In this document: positions 47,550-61,754 of the stretch, piece by piece
How positions within the stretch are numbered: the stretch's first letter is position 1
Layout of the letters: each line of letters opens with the position of its first letter
DNA from: Paramecium octaurelia
Taxonomy: Eukaryota; Ciliophora; Oligohymenophorea; Peniculida; Parameciidae
Assembly: GCA_905182995.1 (NCBI GenBank)
Contig: CAJJDP010000156.1
Coordinates: 124,001-188,000, forward strand
Reading direction: 5' to 3'
DNA length: 64,000 bases
The notes under the pieces: generated by a model
Database searches by the model: none
Seen by the model: only the letters and a program-made list of their open reading frames with translations
What the model was told of the DNA's origin: nothing
Program-made: the position numbers and the translations under genes

Positions 47550-49250
47550 AATATTTTTAGGAAGATGTTGCATTTAAATCATATAACTATGGGGAATAAT
47601 ATAAGTCTACCATTGATTGAATTTTTATTTCCAAGAAATTCTTGAGATATCCATTTCAGCATCCAATTATTGTGATTAACTAATATATGAAGATGCTATC
47701 TAATTTTTTCATTGTTGCCTACTAGTATACCTAAGTATTTTTATTGATCTTTAAATGATTGAGAAGCAAAAATATTCCACAAGTATTTTTAAGTACTCAA
47801 GAGAATCCTTATGCTGAATAATTGTTGCAATGTTATCAGCAATTTAAAAACTTTAGTAATTTAAGTTGCTATCAATAGGTACCTTATCTAAAGATCTTCT
47901 AAATAAATATTAAATAAGACAGGAGAGAGAGGAGAAACTAAGGCACTCCATTATCAAAATAATAAGTTTAATTATAAGTAGGATCCTTATAGTATAAGTT
48001 AGAATATAAAATTGAATGAAACTCAATATCATACAAATATTAAATTTTTCCTATCTAATAATTTTAAAAAAAGTAAGGTACAATTGACACAGTTGACGCA
48101 TTCGAATGATCAATATTGATGCAATTTATTTTATCATTCTTTTGAAAGAATTAAATTTATTGAAGAGATTAGTAATGCGGATTTATGTTGAAAAATTGGA
48201 AAGAATCAGATTTATTAATTAGATAATTTCAATACCGCAAAATTTTATAATTGAGAGAGGAAACGCAATTCTAAAATTTGAATAAAGAGCTCAGTAGAGT
48301 GATGGCTCTAAATTATGTATTAGAAGGGATTTGAGGAAGAACCTTATTTAAAAGTATTAGTCTAGCCTAACAGCATAAAAAGTTAGATTCCATAGTTGAG
48401 CTTACCAGTGGTACGTAATAACCTGTAATTTTTGATAGATTCAGAAAAATATCTTAAATCTCCATCATAACCAATTGCTTTGTTTTTATGCAATGTTTTG
48501 TCAAATCTCTTAAATATCTTCAATGTTAATGGGTGCTAAGATTGGTTGTATTATTATCTATTAGAAATCTAACCAAGAGCATTTAAACGTTAGAAATTGA
48601 TCCTTATCTAAATGGATTAAGATTATCTGTACGGCTAGATACAATTTTAGAAAAATTTTTCCTCTTTACAGTGAAAGTAAAATAACAAATGATAATGTCA
48701 AAATATTCATTTCGAGCATTGATAATTGAATAATCAAAAGCATCAAATACAGTAAAGCTACTATTAACTCCAGTAACGATTCCCCCTGAACGAGAACCAG
48801 CCTTTACCTCATTGTTATAGATAGAATTACTTGATGAGGAGTCCAATTTTTTATTCCTAATTTCTTACAAAAAAAATGAGGACCCCTTTTTAATGTATTG
48901 GAGAGTTAGAGGCTTAATATAGCATATATTCTAGGAATTGACTTTGATGGTAAGTGTGTTAGTGTTATGACACGACTTGTTTATACTTCTCTAGTCAAAG
49001 AATGTGAAATTCATTGAATTAGATTGCCATCAATATAATGTGAGCTATTTTTAGAGATTCTTCCTCTATGAATAGTTTTTGCTATGATTTTGGAATTCAT
49101 GATGATTCGAAAATTTTTCTTGCATGATTAAATTCCCACCACAGAGTAATGATTAACAAAAGTTTTCCTTAACATCAGATTTCTGATGGAAGCTTTAGGT
49201 GAAGTAAATTTTCATTATTATTTTTTAAATGATTTAGATTTTGGGGTTTG
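47550..49250 (-). mobile_element. decayed LINE-type (non-LTR) retrotransposon remnant
   Basis: Minus-strand pieces in the order of a LINE ORF2. An endonuclease-like segment at 48846-48604 has SRSGGIVTGVNSSFTVF then YFDIIICYFTF, like the R-G-G-V...V segment of APE endonucleases. Reverse-transcriptase motif A at about 48125-48090 reads INIDHSN. Motif B at about 47955-47890 reads NGVPQ, a frame slip, then SPLSPVLFNIYLEDL. Motif C at about 47845-47810 reads IADNIATII, replacing the catalytic xADD. Frame shifts and the lost Asp show that it is inactive. Bounds are approximate; related scraps may extend to about 49700. GVPQ uses TAG for Gln. Confidence 0.65.
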
Positions 49251-50358
49251 GGAAGCCACTTATTTTTGGGTAGATTATATCTAAGTCGTAAGGGCTTTAA
49301 CAATGGATTCTTGTATCTAAATAGTATTTTTTATAAAAAATTTAAGGCTAAGATCTTGTATAAATAATTTTCTTCTGATTTTTATAGTTCAAATAGTTTG
49401 TGTTGATTTTCCTTCTTTTACATTATATGAAAATTTAAAGGTTCTTCTAATAGAGCAAAACCAAATCTTCAAAGTTTCCATAAGTAAAGTAACGTTTCTT
49501 AGCTTTCTTATGGAATATTTAAGATAAATATTCTAACATTCAATAGTTTTTTCCTTAATGCACATCAAATAATTTGGTTTAGAACTTTTAGGGAAACATT
49601 ACAATTTTTATGATTTGGTAATTTGATTATTAGTAACTCAACGTAATTTCCAGGATCATATTTGTAAGGAACCGTGTCTAGATAATGAAGAGTTTCAGAA
49701 TTGGTACATGAGGTTGTTTATAATTCTTTTGAAATTAGAAAGCAATTGATTTTGAGGAAGACTCAACAAATGTTAATTAAATCCAAAACTACCATTCTTT
49801 ATACCAATACAAGAAGAAAACAATTAATATATATTTTATAAGCCTTGTTATTCAGTTCATTATATTAAATACAAAATCTGAGAAAAGGGAGGATTTGAAT
49901 GAATCTGAAAAATGAGAGACGCATTGATTAAGGAAGAACTCAATTGTTAACCATGCCGATTGATAATAAGTAAATAAACGTGTGCATTTTTAATATTGAA
50001 TTTTTTTGTGAAAATTAACTTAATCAAAGTAATGATTTAAAGTAAAATTTGAGAAATATTAATTGAGCAATTCTTTGACAAACAATAAACAAATTGAATT
50101 ATGTAAATGATTAAGATAAACGAAAAATGAAAGTCTAAAATTGGTATTTAATGTTTGGTATGAAAAATGGAATAATAGTCTCAGTTAACCTTAGATGAAT
50201 TTTACAAATTTTGAATATGAAATAAATTATTTTAAAAAATTAACATTTATAACATTTTTGTTATTTTCATTTCTTTATTTTTGATCAAATTTTCAATAAC
50301 AGCATCAAATTATTTTCTTAAAACGGAAGCAATTAAGAATTTTAGATTTGAAGTGCAA
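49251..50358. other. AT-rich region, possible further retrotransposon debris
   Basis: Minus-strand stretches such as KPHVPILKLF near 49700 could be the start of the endonuclease region of the element at 47550-49250, but are too decayed to place. No gene is supported. Confidence 0.35.
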
Positions 50359-50526
50359 ATGTTTGATGTAATAAAGTAAAGTAAAGCACAGCATGCATAT
50401 TATGAAATTCTTAGGCACTTGTTGCAACATGCATTTTATGGAGCTACCACTTTGCAATTCCCCACAGATTTGGATGCAGTTAAGCTAAGGGCTAATTGGA
50501 AGAGGAAATAAATAATTAGCAAATGA
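50359..50526 (+). CDS. short protein or gene fragment, 55 aa or more
   Basis: The frame reads MFDVIKQSKAQHAYYEILRH, then LLQHAFYGATTLQFPTDL and KLRANWKRKQIISK to TGA. Composition is strongly protein-like and less AT-rich than its surroundings. The frame is open upstream for another 80 or more codons of AT-rich sequence without a better start. It could be the last exon of a gene or a fragment of a dead one. Family not recognised. Confidence 0.35.
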
Positions 50527-50945
50527 TAATTAAGAATTTATTTTGTCCAGGGGATGAAAGCATTATCCAGTATTGAGCAAAAATTTAATTTTATTTACAG
50601 TAATAGATAAATATTCCTTTTTGCCATAATCATCAAGTTATTAAGTTTATCCAAAAGCTACATTCATCAAAGTAGAATAATTTCTAATTGAACTTATAAG
50701 AGTAGATAATTAGTTGCAAACTCAAATCTTCCTTTTTAAAGAACATTTGGTTTGAGATTTAAAATTAATTTAACTAAGTAAGTTGTAGGGATAAAATCCA
50801 AGTAGCTTAAACCACTAAAAAATGCATGAAATTACAGATTTTATTGATTGATATAAACATTTACAATGAATTTTTAATCTATTTGTTTTTCGTTGCTCAA
50901 GATTGCAGCAATATCCTAAGTTAGAAAATTATCAATCATCATCAA

Positions 50946-51170
50946 ATGAAAAAGAGAACTATTGACTCAGAAAATCGGAATACTCGTGAAACTATTTTAT
51001 AGATTTTTAGCCTTTCCAGTTAAAATTTCAAATATCTTGCAAAATTGCATGTTTTACAGAAGTTTAATTCTGAAACAATTTACTTTTGCTTTAAAGTTGG
51101 TTACTATACCAAATAATATTATTACAGCGAAGATATTGGAACTGGAGTTTACATTTACATTAAATTATGA
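50946..51170 (+). CDS. doubtful small open frame, 74 aa
   Basis: MKKRTIDSENRNTRETILQ, then Phe/Tyr/Lys-rich to TGA at 51168. A different frame over the same bases (50962-51213) is open without any of the three triplets, so the coding frame is uncertain. Confidence 0.25.
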
Positions 51171-51318
51171 AATAATAGAATTATTTGCAATAAATAAGAG
51201 CCGATTTTTCTAAACTCAGATAAACATTTAAATCAATTATGAATTTTTGAAACTATCTTAACAGAGTAATATTTGAGTAGAGTGGTTATAATAAAAGGCT
51301 TTAGCTTACTGTCAACCA

Positions 51319-52035
51319 ATGATGAAAACTATCCTGATAAAATTGGGCAGTCAATATTCTTAAGTCGATAAATCTAGATCATTCTTTATTCAAGAATCCA
51401 AAAGATTTAATAAATTTCAATCCAGGATGTCAAGCATATTACTCAAATACCTTATGCAGGATATTCTATCTAAAAATTAGTTTCCAGATCACAGCTTTAA
51501 ATTCAAGCCACAAAGCGAAAATTGGTAAAACTAGAAATCGGTCTTTCAAAAAGTACTCAAATTTTATGAAAAGACTCAAAATGAATCCTTTTATATCAAA
51601 AGAAAAGACAACATTCAGAACAGCATCAAATATTTATACTCAAATTTAATAGGACATTGGCGAAATACATTCGAATATAGCAAATTTCCTTCAAAAAGCA
51701 AAGACATTCTTTTAATTATTAAGTAATTATGTATGTAATTGAATGATTTTGTACATCATTATACTTTATAAATAAGTTTATTAATCCTTTAATTACTTTT
51801 TTTTATTTTTGAAATGATTTTCTAGGTACTATTTTTCTCAAATGTTTTGTTGAAACAATTAATTTTAGTCTATGGGGTAAACATGAATACACATATTATT
51901 GAATACACATATTATTTGAATACACATATTATTTAAATACACAAATAGCAAAGACAATCTAGCAAAATTCTTAAATTGTCATACAAAACTCTTTAATTCA
52001 GCAAGCTTAGTTCGGCAAGGTAATAATTGATATGA
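51319..52035 (+). CDS. hypothetical frame; only the first about 130 codons look coding
   Basis: From ATG at 51319: MMKTILIKLGSQYSQVDKSR, QESKRFNKFQSRMSSILLKY, FKFKPQSENWQNQKSVFQKV, LYSNLIGHWRNTFEYSKFPS. After about 51725 the frame enters low-complexity AT-rich DNA and a small tandem repeat, so the true end is likely near 51740 by an unseen splice or the gene is broken. No family is recognised. Confidence 0.4.
51885..51944. repeat. short tandem repeat, about 16-17 bp unit, four copies
   Basis: The unit GAATACACATATTATT (with an extra T or A between copies) occurs three times, followed by a partial fourth copy. No coding role is evident. Confidence 0.8.
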
Positions 52036-52694
52036 AATTTTCAAGAAAATTTTGATCTAAACAAAATTATTGATAAACCTCAAGAAATTGAATCTAAGAT
52101 TGAATTTCCAAATTTAGAAAAGAATAATAAAATGATTAATATAATTATTATGTATATATTAATATATATTAGCTCTAAAATGTTATTAAATTACATTCAA
52201 TATTTAACAATTTATTTTAGCACTCAGATCATAGAATAGTACTTAGTATAATAAAGTTATGTAATCATTATAACATTTATCAAAATACCGTTGAATTATT
52301 TTTAACATAAATAATAGAATATTGTTAAATTGTTCACTCTGAATGTTGAAAGAAATATCTTAATAAAGCCTTAGAATAAGGGATTAAATCATTTCAGAAT
52401 GAATCAAATTATTAATTCAATGCATTGAAGTATTTTTTTAAATACATAAAAATTTATGGGTAGAACAATAAGTTGTTAGAAGATTAACTTGTAAAAGGAA
52501 ACTGATTTAATTGTGATACATTTTATACACGTTCATCGTATCTATTGAAGCATAATAGATAATTTCAATAAAGAATTTGAAAAAAAATTAAAGAAGTATA
52601 GATATAAGAATAAATTGAATCAAATGCAAAATCTTTTAGTTGTAATAGAAAATAAATAAATGATATTAATTGAAATACATGTAAATAAAGATCA

Positions 52695-55600
52695 TCAAAT
52701 TAACACTAATACCACCCATAGACAGAGCGATAAGAAAAAAATGAAATTTACAGAATCGGTCGTTTAAGATGTATTAGGGTTCTTGATTTAGATACAACTT
52801 TCACATTTACTGGTTAATATATTCCAAGTATGTGTGTAATATGATTTAGAGTAACATATTCTTGGGTCGGTAATTTCAATGGGATCACTAGAAACACATT
52901 TTCCATTTTACAAAAAACACACCGTTTATGAATTGCCATCAAAGGTTGGAATATTAAGACACCCAGCCTCTGTGGCATAGGTCTCACATGTATGATTAAT
53001 ACAAGATGCTCCTGTTGAATCTTCAATCCAAAGGCATGATGGATTTTTTGCGCAAGCAAATTTATCCTTCACAGCATCAGCACATGCTGTAAAGGTCTTG
53101 CATGTTCCATTGACTTTATCAGTTCCAGTAGGAGTGAAAGCACAAACAGTTGATTTATTATTTTCCAAACCACCTCCGTTACAAGATGTGATGGTCTTAT
53201 AGGTTGAGCAGGCAGCCTTGGCAATGCAACTTGATCCATTGGAAACACAAGCCTTTCCTGTAATAACACCCATACAATTATCATTTGATGTTCCTGCGGT
53301 GATATCTTCACATTGCTTTTATCTGCAAGTCTTTCTCCCTGTAGTAGCTCCAATTGGTATTGCAAAAATACATTCTCCATTAGTTCCATAGAAACAACCA
53401 GCTTCAACATAGCTTGAGCAAACAGCCAATGGGATACATTTGGTTCCATCCGTTGTGCAAGATCCTCCCGTTACTGAGATAAGTTTGCATTAGTCGTTTG
53501 TACCCTTTTATTCATCTCCACATTCCTTCAATTTACAAGTATTAGCAGTGGCATTCCAATAGCAGATACCATCAGTTCCAAGATTATTGCAAGCCGTTTA
53601 TGTTTTATAAGTAGCACAAGCTGCTTTTGCAATGCAAGCAGTTCCATCAGTAATACAGGTTGGTCCATATGAGAGACATTCATCGTTGGTGGCAGCAACG
53701 GCATCTGTGCATTATCCGAACTTTTAGCATTTTCCAGTTGGTAACCATCCGCAAGCTCCATCAGTTCCGACGACGCATGATGCCTTCAATGTTGTGCTGG
53801 CACAATTGGTAATTGGAATACATGTGTCTCCATTGGTTGTGCATTTTTGTGAAAATGCTTAACACTCAAAATGTGTCTTTTTACCTGCATCTTCACATCT
53901 TTTATAATCGTAACATTAATCATAGATCCAAAGACAAGGTCCATTTTTGGAAGAAATACAAAACAATTAATTCGTGAATTCAGTGCATGAAAGTCCAAGG
54001 ACACATCTTTATCCATTTAATTTACAACCTTCCCCGAATGCATCACAATCAGCATTAATTTATGCAGATATATCACTACACTCTTGACTTCTACATGATT
54101 TTAGTATGCTATCCCAGATGCATCTTTTTAAACCATCTTTACTGTACGAGGCAGCATTACAAATAGATCTCTTAATATATGCAGTGCATGTGGAAATAGT
54201 TATACAACCAGCTCCTGTTGTCGTACAATTATCTGCAAAATGTTAACATTGAGCGTGAGAATCATAAGTAGCTGGTTAATCTTCACAAGTTTGAGATCTA
54301 CAAGTTGAATCTTGTTCATTCCAATGACAGAACTTACCATTTACTTTCGAATTAGCACATTATGAGTAACTAGTAGAATTCAAAGATTCACATTTTATTA
54401 TTTAAGCAGTGCAATATTTAACCCATGAACATTCAGGTTTTACTTAACATTATTATTTATTAATTATATTACTGCATAAATTATTAGTTGCACATCCTTA
54501 ACCAGTTGTATAACAATCTTTGTGATATTTCTAACAGTCAGCATCTGTTGCAAGTGTATTTGGTGCTTCTGTGCATACTCTCTTAGCACATGCTCCTTTG
54601 ATTGTTCCAACTGTAGTAGCTTTGCATGGTCCATCTTTAGCCAAATATGTTGGGCATGTTTCTTCAGTTCCATTGAAGGTACTGCAATTCTTTCCATAAT
54701 CAATACAACCAGTTTCATCGAAGACACAGAAAGGATCATCTGTAGTCTTGAATGGTGGCATGCCATCATTACAATCCTTATTGTTTTTACCAGCTATATC
54801 ACTGCACTTCTTCTTGGCACAAGTAGCTGTAGCCAATGCAGCTGAGGTGTTCCAGCAATAATCTTTTCCTGAACTTCCCATGAATTTAGCACAAGTAGCT
54901 TAATCTCCTTTAAATCCAGTGCACGATGATGTTGCATCAATACATCCAGTACCCTTTGTGATACATCCTTTCAGATAAGCAGCACAATCTGTATCTGATG
55001 TGGCTATAGTGTTATCAGCACAAGTTCTTACTTTACATTTTCCAATGGCAGTATTAGTAGCATCACCAGAACAATATTCATAAATTGGATTTTTATTAGC
55101 ATCCAATCCAGTGTATCTTTTGAATTATTCACATTACATTTTAGTTCCTCTGTATGATGTGCATTGTTCTGTATTTGGAATACATCCTCTACCACGAGTA
55201 ACACATCCATTCATATAAGAATTACATTCAGAATCAGATGTTGCTGTAACATTGTCATAGCATTGTTTGTTTGTACATTGTTATTGTATACTAGTAGCAG
55301 CAGATAGTCTGCATCTATCTTTTCCTGTTGCATCTAATAAGGAATTGCAAAAATCTGAAGAGCCTTTATTTAAATTGCAATCAGTTGACGAGTTAACACA
55401 TATATTACCATTTGTCTTGCAAGATTTGAGGTAGCTTCGACAATCAAAGTCCGTCTAGAATGACTTATCACTGCACATTCTATCTTTACACTTTTTACTT
55501 TCAGAGTGCCAAGCACATAATTCGCCAAATGAGTTCAAAACCCCTTCACACCATGTTTATTTAGCTGCATCGTCAGCACCTTATGGTGTATAAGCTGCAC

Positions 55601-58600
55601 AAATATCTTTGGTAATGCATTTATTTTCATAATAGAGACAGCCTGGGGCATTATTAGCACAATCTGTAGCACTGCCGTCATTATCGGTACAAGCCTAGGC
55701 TTTGCATTTTTTATGTGTATCTTTCATGCATGGGTAACCTTCAGTTGATTTAACTGCTTTGCATTATTCCTCTTCTGAACCGGCTGCTGGTCCAAATGTT
55801 ACTACAGTGGTTCCGTCATACTAATAACATTAAGCCAAAGTAACGCAGTTGTTTCCAAAAATATAGGTGCATCTATTCATTCCATCATTTAAAGCTCGAC
55901 ATGCTGCTACTTTATCTGTTGCATCTGTCACATCATATGTATTGCATGCATTTTCCTTCACACAGTTAGCACCAGTAACATAAGTACATATATCAATAAC
56001 TGATAAATTTGCACAGTATGATCTTTTATCATTTGATGTTTTTCCAATTGCTAGGATCTATACACAAGTATTATCATCATTTACACAAGTTCCTCTATAA
56101 TAAACGCATTTTAATCCATTTGCTTAGAGGTCACAATCAACTTAAGAAGTTGGACTTTAAATATCTTAACAATCAAAATCTCTGCATCTAGTGGCTCCAG
56201 TTGTAAATCCACATTTTTTACCACTGGAATTTATTTTACTCAAGCAATAAGGTAATCTAGTTGAATCATTAGCGGGCAATGATGTATATGAATCACAGGC
56301 TTCTGCAGCTACACAAGCTGTTTAAAGTACTACATGAAATTCATCGTATGTGCAGAATACACTTGCTCCATCTTTTGAAAAGATTTAGCAATATGCAGTT
56401 TTAGCACTAGCTGTCAAACTTGCAACATCACTAAAAGGAACTTTAGCTAGATTGGCACAGTCTCCAGCAACAGAAACAACACCAAAAGGTGTTCTACATT
56501 TACTCGCAAAAAATACACATCCAAGTAAATGTATATCACAATCATTTTAACTAATTGGGTTTGGAATGTTTTCACAAACACCATCTTTACACTTGGTTGC
56601 GTCATCTTTGATACAATATCTCGATTTGTCTTTAATAGATTGTGTAATACAAAATGCATCAGTTGTTGGAGTAGCTCCATCAAAATTAGCTAGAGTCCAA
56701 GATACAGCTATTGCTACAGAAGCACAAGCAGTAACTGATCCAGTTTGGCAACCTGTACCATCACGTTTTATTTCACAAAATGAGTCAGCCAATTTGAACA
56801 TTGATTTACAATACAGTGCCTTTTTTGTATCTGTGTCTAAATCAGCTGGGAAACTTGATGGACAAGTGAAAACTGGTGCATAACATTTTCCTGAATAGTA
56901 ATAACATCCTACTGTTTTGCTGTCGCAATCTTTTTAACTTGTAGCTGAGGAGATAGTAGCACAAGTGAATGCAGTGCATGTATTACCAGTTGACCATGTA
57001 CATCCTGTATATGTTGCAGTTCCTAAACCGAATTTAGCTACATCATTAACAACTTTTAAAGATTCACAAGCTGTCTTTTTATTAGCATCACTTAGTGATG
57101 AATCTAAGTTATAACTTCCGCAACTAGCAACAGTTGATAAGCAACCTGTGTTACTCACTTTTTAGCATATGCCATTAAAGTAACCTAAAACATCATTACA
57201 GGCTTAAGCAGATGTTTAAGAAACTAGTTTTTCACATTCGTCTTGATAAGTACAAGTTGCATCACCTGGCTTAAATGAGCAAACTACTCCAAATTAATTC
57301 ACATATTTCTAACATTGTGCTAATTTTTTAACATCTGTATCCATTCCAATGGGGAATGGATAATTACAAGCTTCTCTCTCTGGTAAATAACAGAATGTTC
57401 CTGCTAATTTACATGTATCAGCTGTTGCACTTGAAATACCCTTTTATAAATAAGTAAAACATGTTAATGAAGTAGAATATGTGCTCAAGAATTAATCACA
57501 AGTTCTAACCGCACACGTTGTTCCTTAGACCCAACCACAAAATAGTCCATTCCTATCTTTGATAGTTGTACAATAATCAAACTTTTATTAATCAGTTATT
57601 GCAGTATCAGGGGTTATATAAGCAGCACATACAGCTGCATCTAAGCACGGAAATCCTAATTTAAAGAATCTACAAGTTGATTTATAAGATGTGCAATCCA
57701 AATCTGAATAAGGATTTGCTAAGTCTGCGCATTATCTATTTTAGCAGATATCATATTATGTGCATCCAATCTTTATCCATTCTGATGAAACTAATAATCC
57801 GCCACTCAAATTAGAACAAGTATCAACATTTCCATTTTATTAAGAGCAGGATCTTGCAGATTTAGCAATACAACCTCCTTCAAATTTTGCTATGCATCCT
57901 GACATAAAAGCCTCACAATCTTCGTCTTTTGTGGCTGTTGTATTATCTGTACATTCTCTTGTTTTGCAAGTTCCTAATGTTGATGTTCCAAAACAATACT
58001 TTTTGCTATTATTTCTTATAATTGCAGATTCGCAGAATGCCTCAACACCTGTGTAACTTTGACATATTGTATCTTCAGCTTAGGGATCAACACACCCTCC
58101 ATTGCCATTATAGACACACCCATCTAAGAATGATTCACATGTATTCTCATTCTAGTTTTCAGCCGATTTGCAAGTTTTCACTTAGCAATAATCACCATCT
58201 GTGGCACTTGCACTATTGTAGCATTAATTTGTTGTAAAGTTATCAGCAGATCCACTTTTATAAGCAAATAGCTTGATGCAAGTGTCTTAAGTTCCTTTCA
58301 TTGACGTGCACGGAGTATTGTAATCAACACAACCTTTTCCATTACTAATACATCCTGATAAGAAAGTAGCACATGTAGAATTATCTGTTGCATCAGTATT
58401 ATCTGCGCACTTTCTGGACACACAAGGAGTTGTATCTGTAGCTGTTGATTCATTAGTACAATATCCTGGACAACTTAAGCATGTTGATTATGTTCCAAGA
58501 AGTTTGCTACAGTCATATTTGGTTATGCAAGCATCAACTCTATTACTAATACAGGTTGATAGTTCTGCTGCACAATTTGCATCAGTATTGTAATACGCTC

Positions 58601-60254
58601 CTGTTAAATCTGAACAAGCCAAATCTTTGCAAGCATTATTCAACCAACCACATTTTCCTGTTACATAAATGTATTTTGGATTTCCTTAATCATCTACTCC
58701 ATCTTATGTTTTGATTCTAGCTTAGTTTGCTAAACAAATTGATTTTTTCTTAAAATCACTGCATTATGTATTACTAGTACAAATTGGTTACCATGAACAA
58801 TTATTAGTACCTTCACAACTTTATTATTTGACAGTTAAATCACAAGTAGTTTATGAAACACATCCAGATCCTGTTGTAACACAATTAGTGAAATAATTGG
58901 CACAAAGTGGGTTAGTATTTACATTACTAGCGGCAGAAGCACAATCTCTAGCAACACATTTGGTTCCACTCTTCCATGTACATTTTCCTTCAGTTCCTAC
59001 TCTAGATTAGCAACTTGTGGTATCTCCATCATAAGTAGTACAGGATTTCAAATTAGCCTTAGTAACACATCCTTATCCTGTAGTAATACATCCAACTTAA
59101 TATTTGGCACATGCATCATCTGTTGTATCTGTATCTGGAGCTTCTTCACAAACCTTTGGTGAGCATGATGCTTCATTAGTTGCACTAGTTCCTTTACAAT
59201 ATCCATCAGTACCAATATATACAGCACAAGTAGTGGCTGTTCCTTTATATGTATCACAAGCTGATAATGCTGAAACGCATGTTTTTCCGTTTGTAATACA
59301 ATTACTTTGGTTTTATTTACAAAGTTCATCAGTATTATATGTCCAAATTTCGCATTTTCTAAGTCTGCATTTAGTACCTCCTGCGTCGCCTTCACAAACT
59401 CCATCTGATCCAATATATCCGACACAAGTGGTGTTATCACCAAAATAGGTTGAACATAATGGTTTTGATGTTGCAAAAATACAACCCTTTCCTGTTGTGA
59501 TACATCCTATTTAATAGATCTAACAGTCATTATCAGTAGATAATGATTTGGGAGCATTTGTACATTATTTAGCTATGCATTTAGTGTTACCAGCTGCCAA
59601 TTCACAATATCCATCCGAACCAATCAAAAAGTAACAAGCAGCACCTTTTTCTGTGTAAGTAGAACATGCAGGTTTTGGAGCATTAACGCAACCTTAACCA
59701 TTGGTAACGCAACCAGCTAACCAGCTTGAACATTTTTCATCTGTATTTAAGGTAGCATTTGCTTCTACACACGTATAATCTCTGCAATTTCCAGCAGTTG
59801 TATCCCATTTACATTTCAAGATTCCTGAGATACTTGGAGTAGATTCACATTATTATAATGTGTAAGCCTTACACACTTTAGTTTCGATACATGCATTTCC
59901 ATCACTAACACAAAAATTGGATATAGCCTAGCAGTCTGTTGTTGTAGTTTTAACATATGCTTGGCATCCTGTAAAATGTGTGCATTTTGAGTCAACATAA
60001 GCACATCCTAATGTTTTAGCACAGTTTATTTCTGGCTTATCTACAAGCTCACAATATGGCGTGTATTTTTAGTTTACTTTATTTACAAGTTAGCATTTTG
60101 CTGCTGTACTTCCTTAAGCAATTATCCACTCACAATTTCCATTTATACTTTATTATTATTCGCAATCTCTTTGTGATTTCAGCTAACTGCAATCACTGCA
60201 TTTATTTTCATATTTCACTTAATAAGTAAAACTCAAGAATATTAAGCATGTAAA
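52695..60254 (-). CDS. giant cysteine-rich surface (immobilization) antigen, main copy, 5' end clipped at gap
   Basis: A single frame without TGA runs from the N at 60255 to TGA at 52695. Adding the five missing start codons seen in the other copies gives 2,525 codons (2,524 aa), the size of Paramecium i-antigens. Cysteines recur at regular spacing throughout in units such as CxxY/FxxxCxxxxxGCxxxGxxC. The C-terminus has ICYSKSYYTHTWN, KCESC and a hydrophobic end (VNFIFFLSLCLWVVLVLI), a GPI-attachment signal. The product coats cell and cilia; in Paramecium usually one antigen is expressed at a time by epigenetic control. No introns are needed. Several plus-strand frames here are mirror images of the cysteine repeats. 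Confidence 0.93.
58756..60254. repeat. overlapping contig end, copy 1 (1,499 bp)
   Basis: Repeated at 60256-61754 at offset 1,500 across a single N at 60255. Contig-overlap pattern as at 42680. Confidence 0.85.
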
Positions 60255-60255
60255 N

Positions 60256-61754
60256 TCACTGCATTATGTATTACTAGTACAAATTGGTTACCATGAACAA
60301 TTATTAGTACCTTCACAACTTTATTATTTGACAGTTAAATCACAAGTAGTTTATGAAACACATCCAGATCCTGTTGTAACACAATTAGTGAAATAATTGG
60401 CACAAAGTGGGTTAGTATTTACATTACTAGCGGCAGAAGCACAATCTCTAGCAACACATTTGGTTCCACTCTTCCATGTACATTTTCCTTCAGTTCCTAC
60501 TCTAGATTAGCAACTTGTGGTATCTCCATCATAAGTAGTACAGGATTTCAAATTAGCCTTAGTAACACATCCTTATCCTGTAGTAATACATCCAACTTAA
60601 TATTTGGCACATGCATCATCTGTTGTATCTGTATCTGGAGCTTCTTCACAAACCTTTGGTGAGCATGATGCTTCATTAGTTGCACTAGTTCCTTTACAAT
60701 ATCCATCAGTACCAATATATACAGCACAAGTAGTGGCTGTTCCTTTATATGTATCACAAGCTGATAATGCTGAAACGCATGTTTTTCCGTTTGTAATACA
60801 ATTACTTTGGTTTTATTTACAAAGTTCATCAGTATTATATGTCCAAATTTCGCATTTTCTAAGTCTGCATTTAGTACCTCCTGCGTCGCCTTCACAAACT
60901 CCATCTGATCCAATATATCCGACACAAGTGGTGTTATCACCAAAATAGGTTGAACATAATGGTTTTGATGTTGCAAAAATACAACCCTTTCCTGTTGTGA
61001 TACATCCTATTTAATAGATCTAACAGTCATTATCAGTAGATAATGATTTGGGAGCATTTGTACATTATTTAGCTATGCATTTAGTGTTACCAGCTGCCAA
61101 TTCACAATATCCATCCGAACCAATCAAAAAGTAACAAGCAGCACCTTTTTCTGTGTAAGTAGAACATGCAGGTTTTGGAGCATTAACGCAACCTTAACCA
61201 TTGGTAACGCAACCAGCTAACCAGCTTGAACATTTTTCATCTGTATTTAAGGTAGCATTTGCTTCTACACACGTATAATCTCTGCAATTTCCAGCAGTTG
61301 TATCCCATTTACATTTCAAGATTCCTGAGATACTTGGAGTAGATTCACATTATTATAATGTGTAAGCCTTACACACTTTAGTTTCGATACATGCATTTCC
61401 ATCACTAACACAAAAATTGGATATAGCCTAGCAGTCTGTTGTTGTAGTTTTAACATATGCTTGGCATCCTGTAAAATGTGTGCATTTTGAGTCAACATAA
61501 GCACATCCTAATGTTTTAGCACAGTTTATTTCTGGCTTATCTACAAGCTCACAATATGGCGTGTATTTTTAGTTTACTTTATTTACAAGTTAGCATTTTG
61601 CTGCTGTACTTCCTTAAGCAATTATCCACTCACAATTTCCATTTATACTTTATTATTATTCGCAATCTCTTTGTGATTTCAGCTAACTGCAATCACTGCA
61701 TTTATTTTCATATTTCACTTAATAAGTAAAACTCAAGAATATTAAGCATGTAAA
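60256..61754. repeat. overlapping contig, copy 2 of 58756-60254
   Basis: Identical by eye to 58756-60254; it continues to the right as unique upstream DNA (61755-62460). Confidence 0.85.

Noticed and set aside
59104-59448. Long plus-strand frame within the antigen region (and its copy at 60604-60948)
   Set aside because: It is the antisense of the cysteine repeats of the minus-strand surface antigen, whose frame is open for 7.5 kb.
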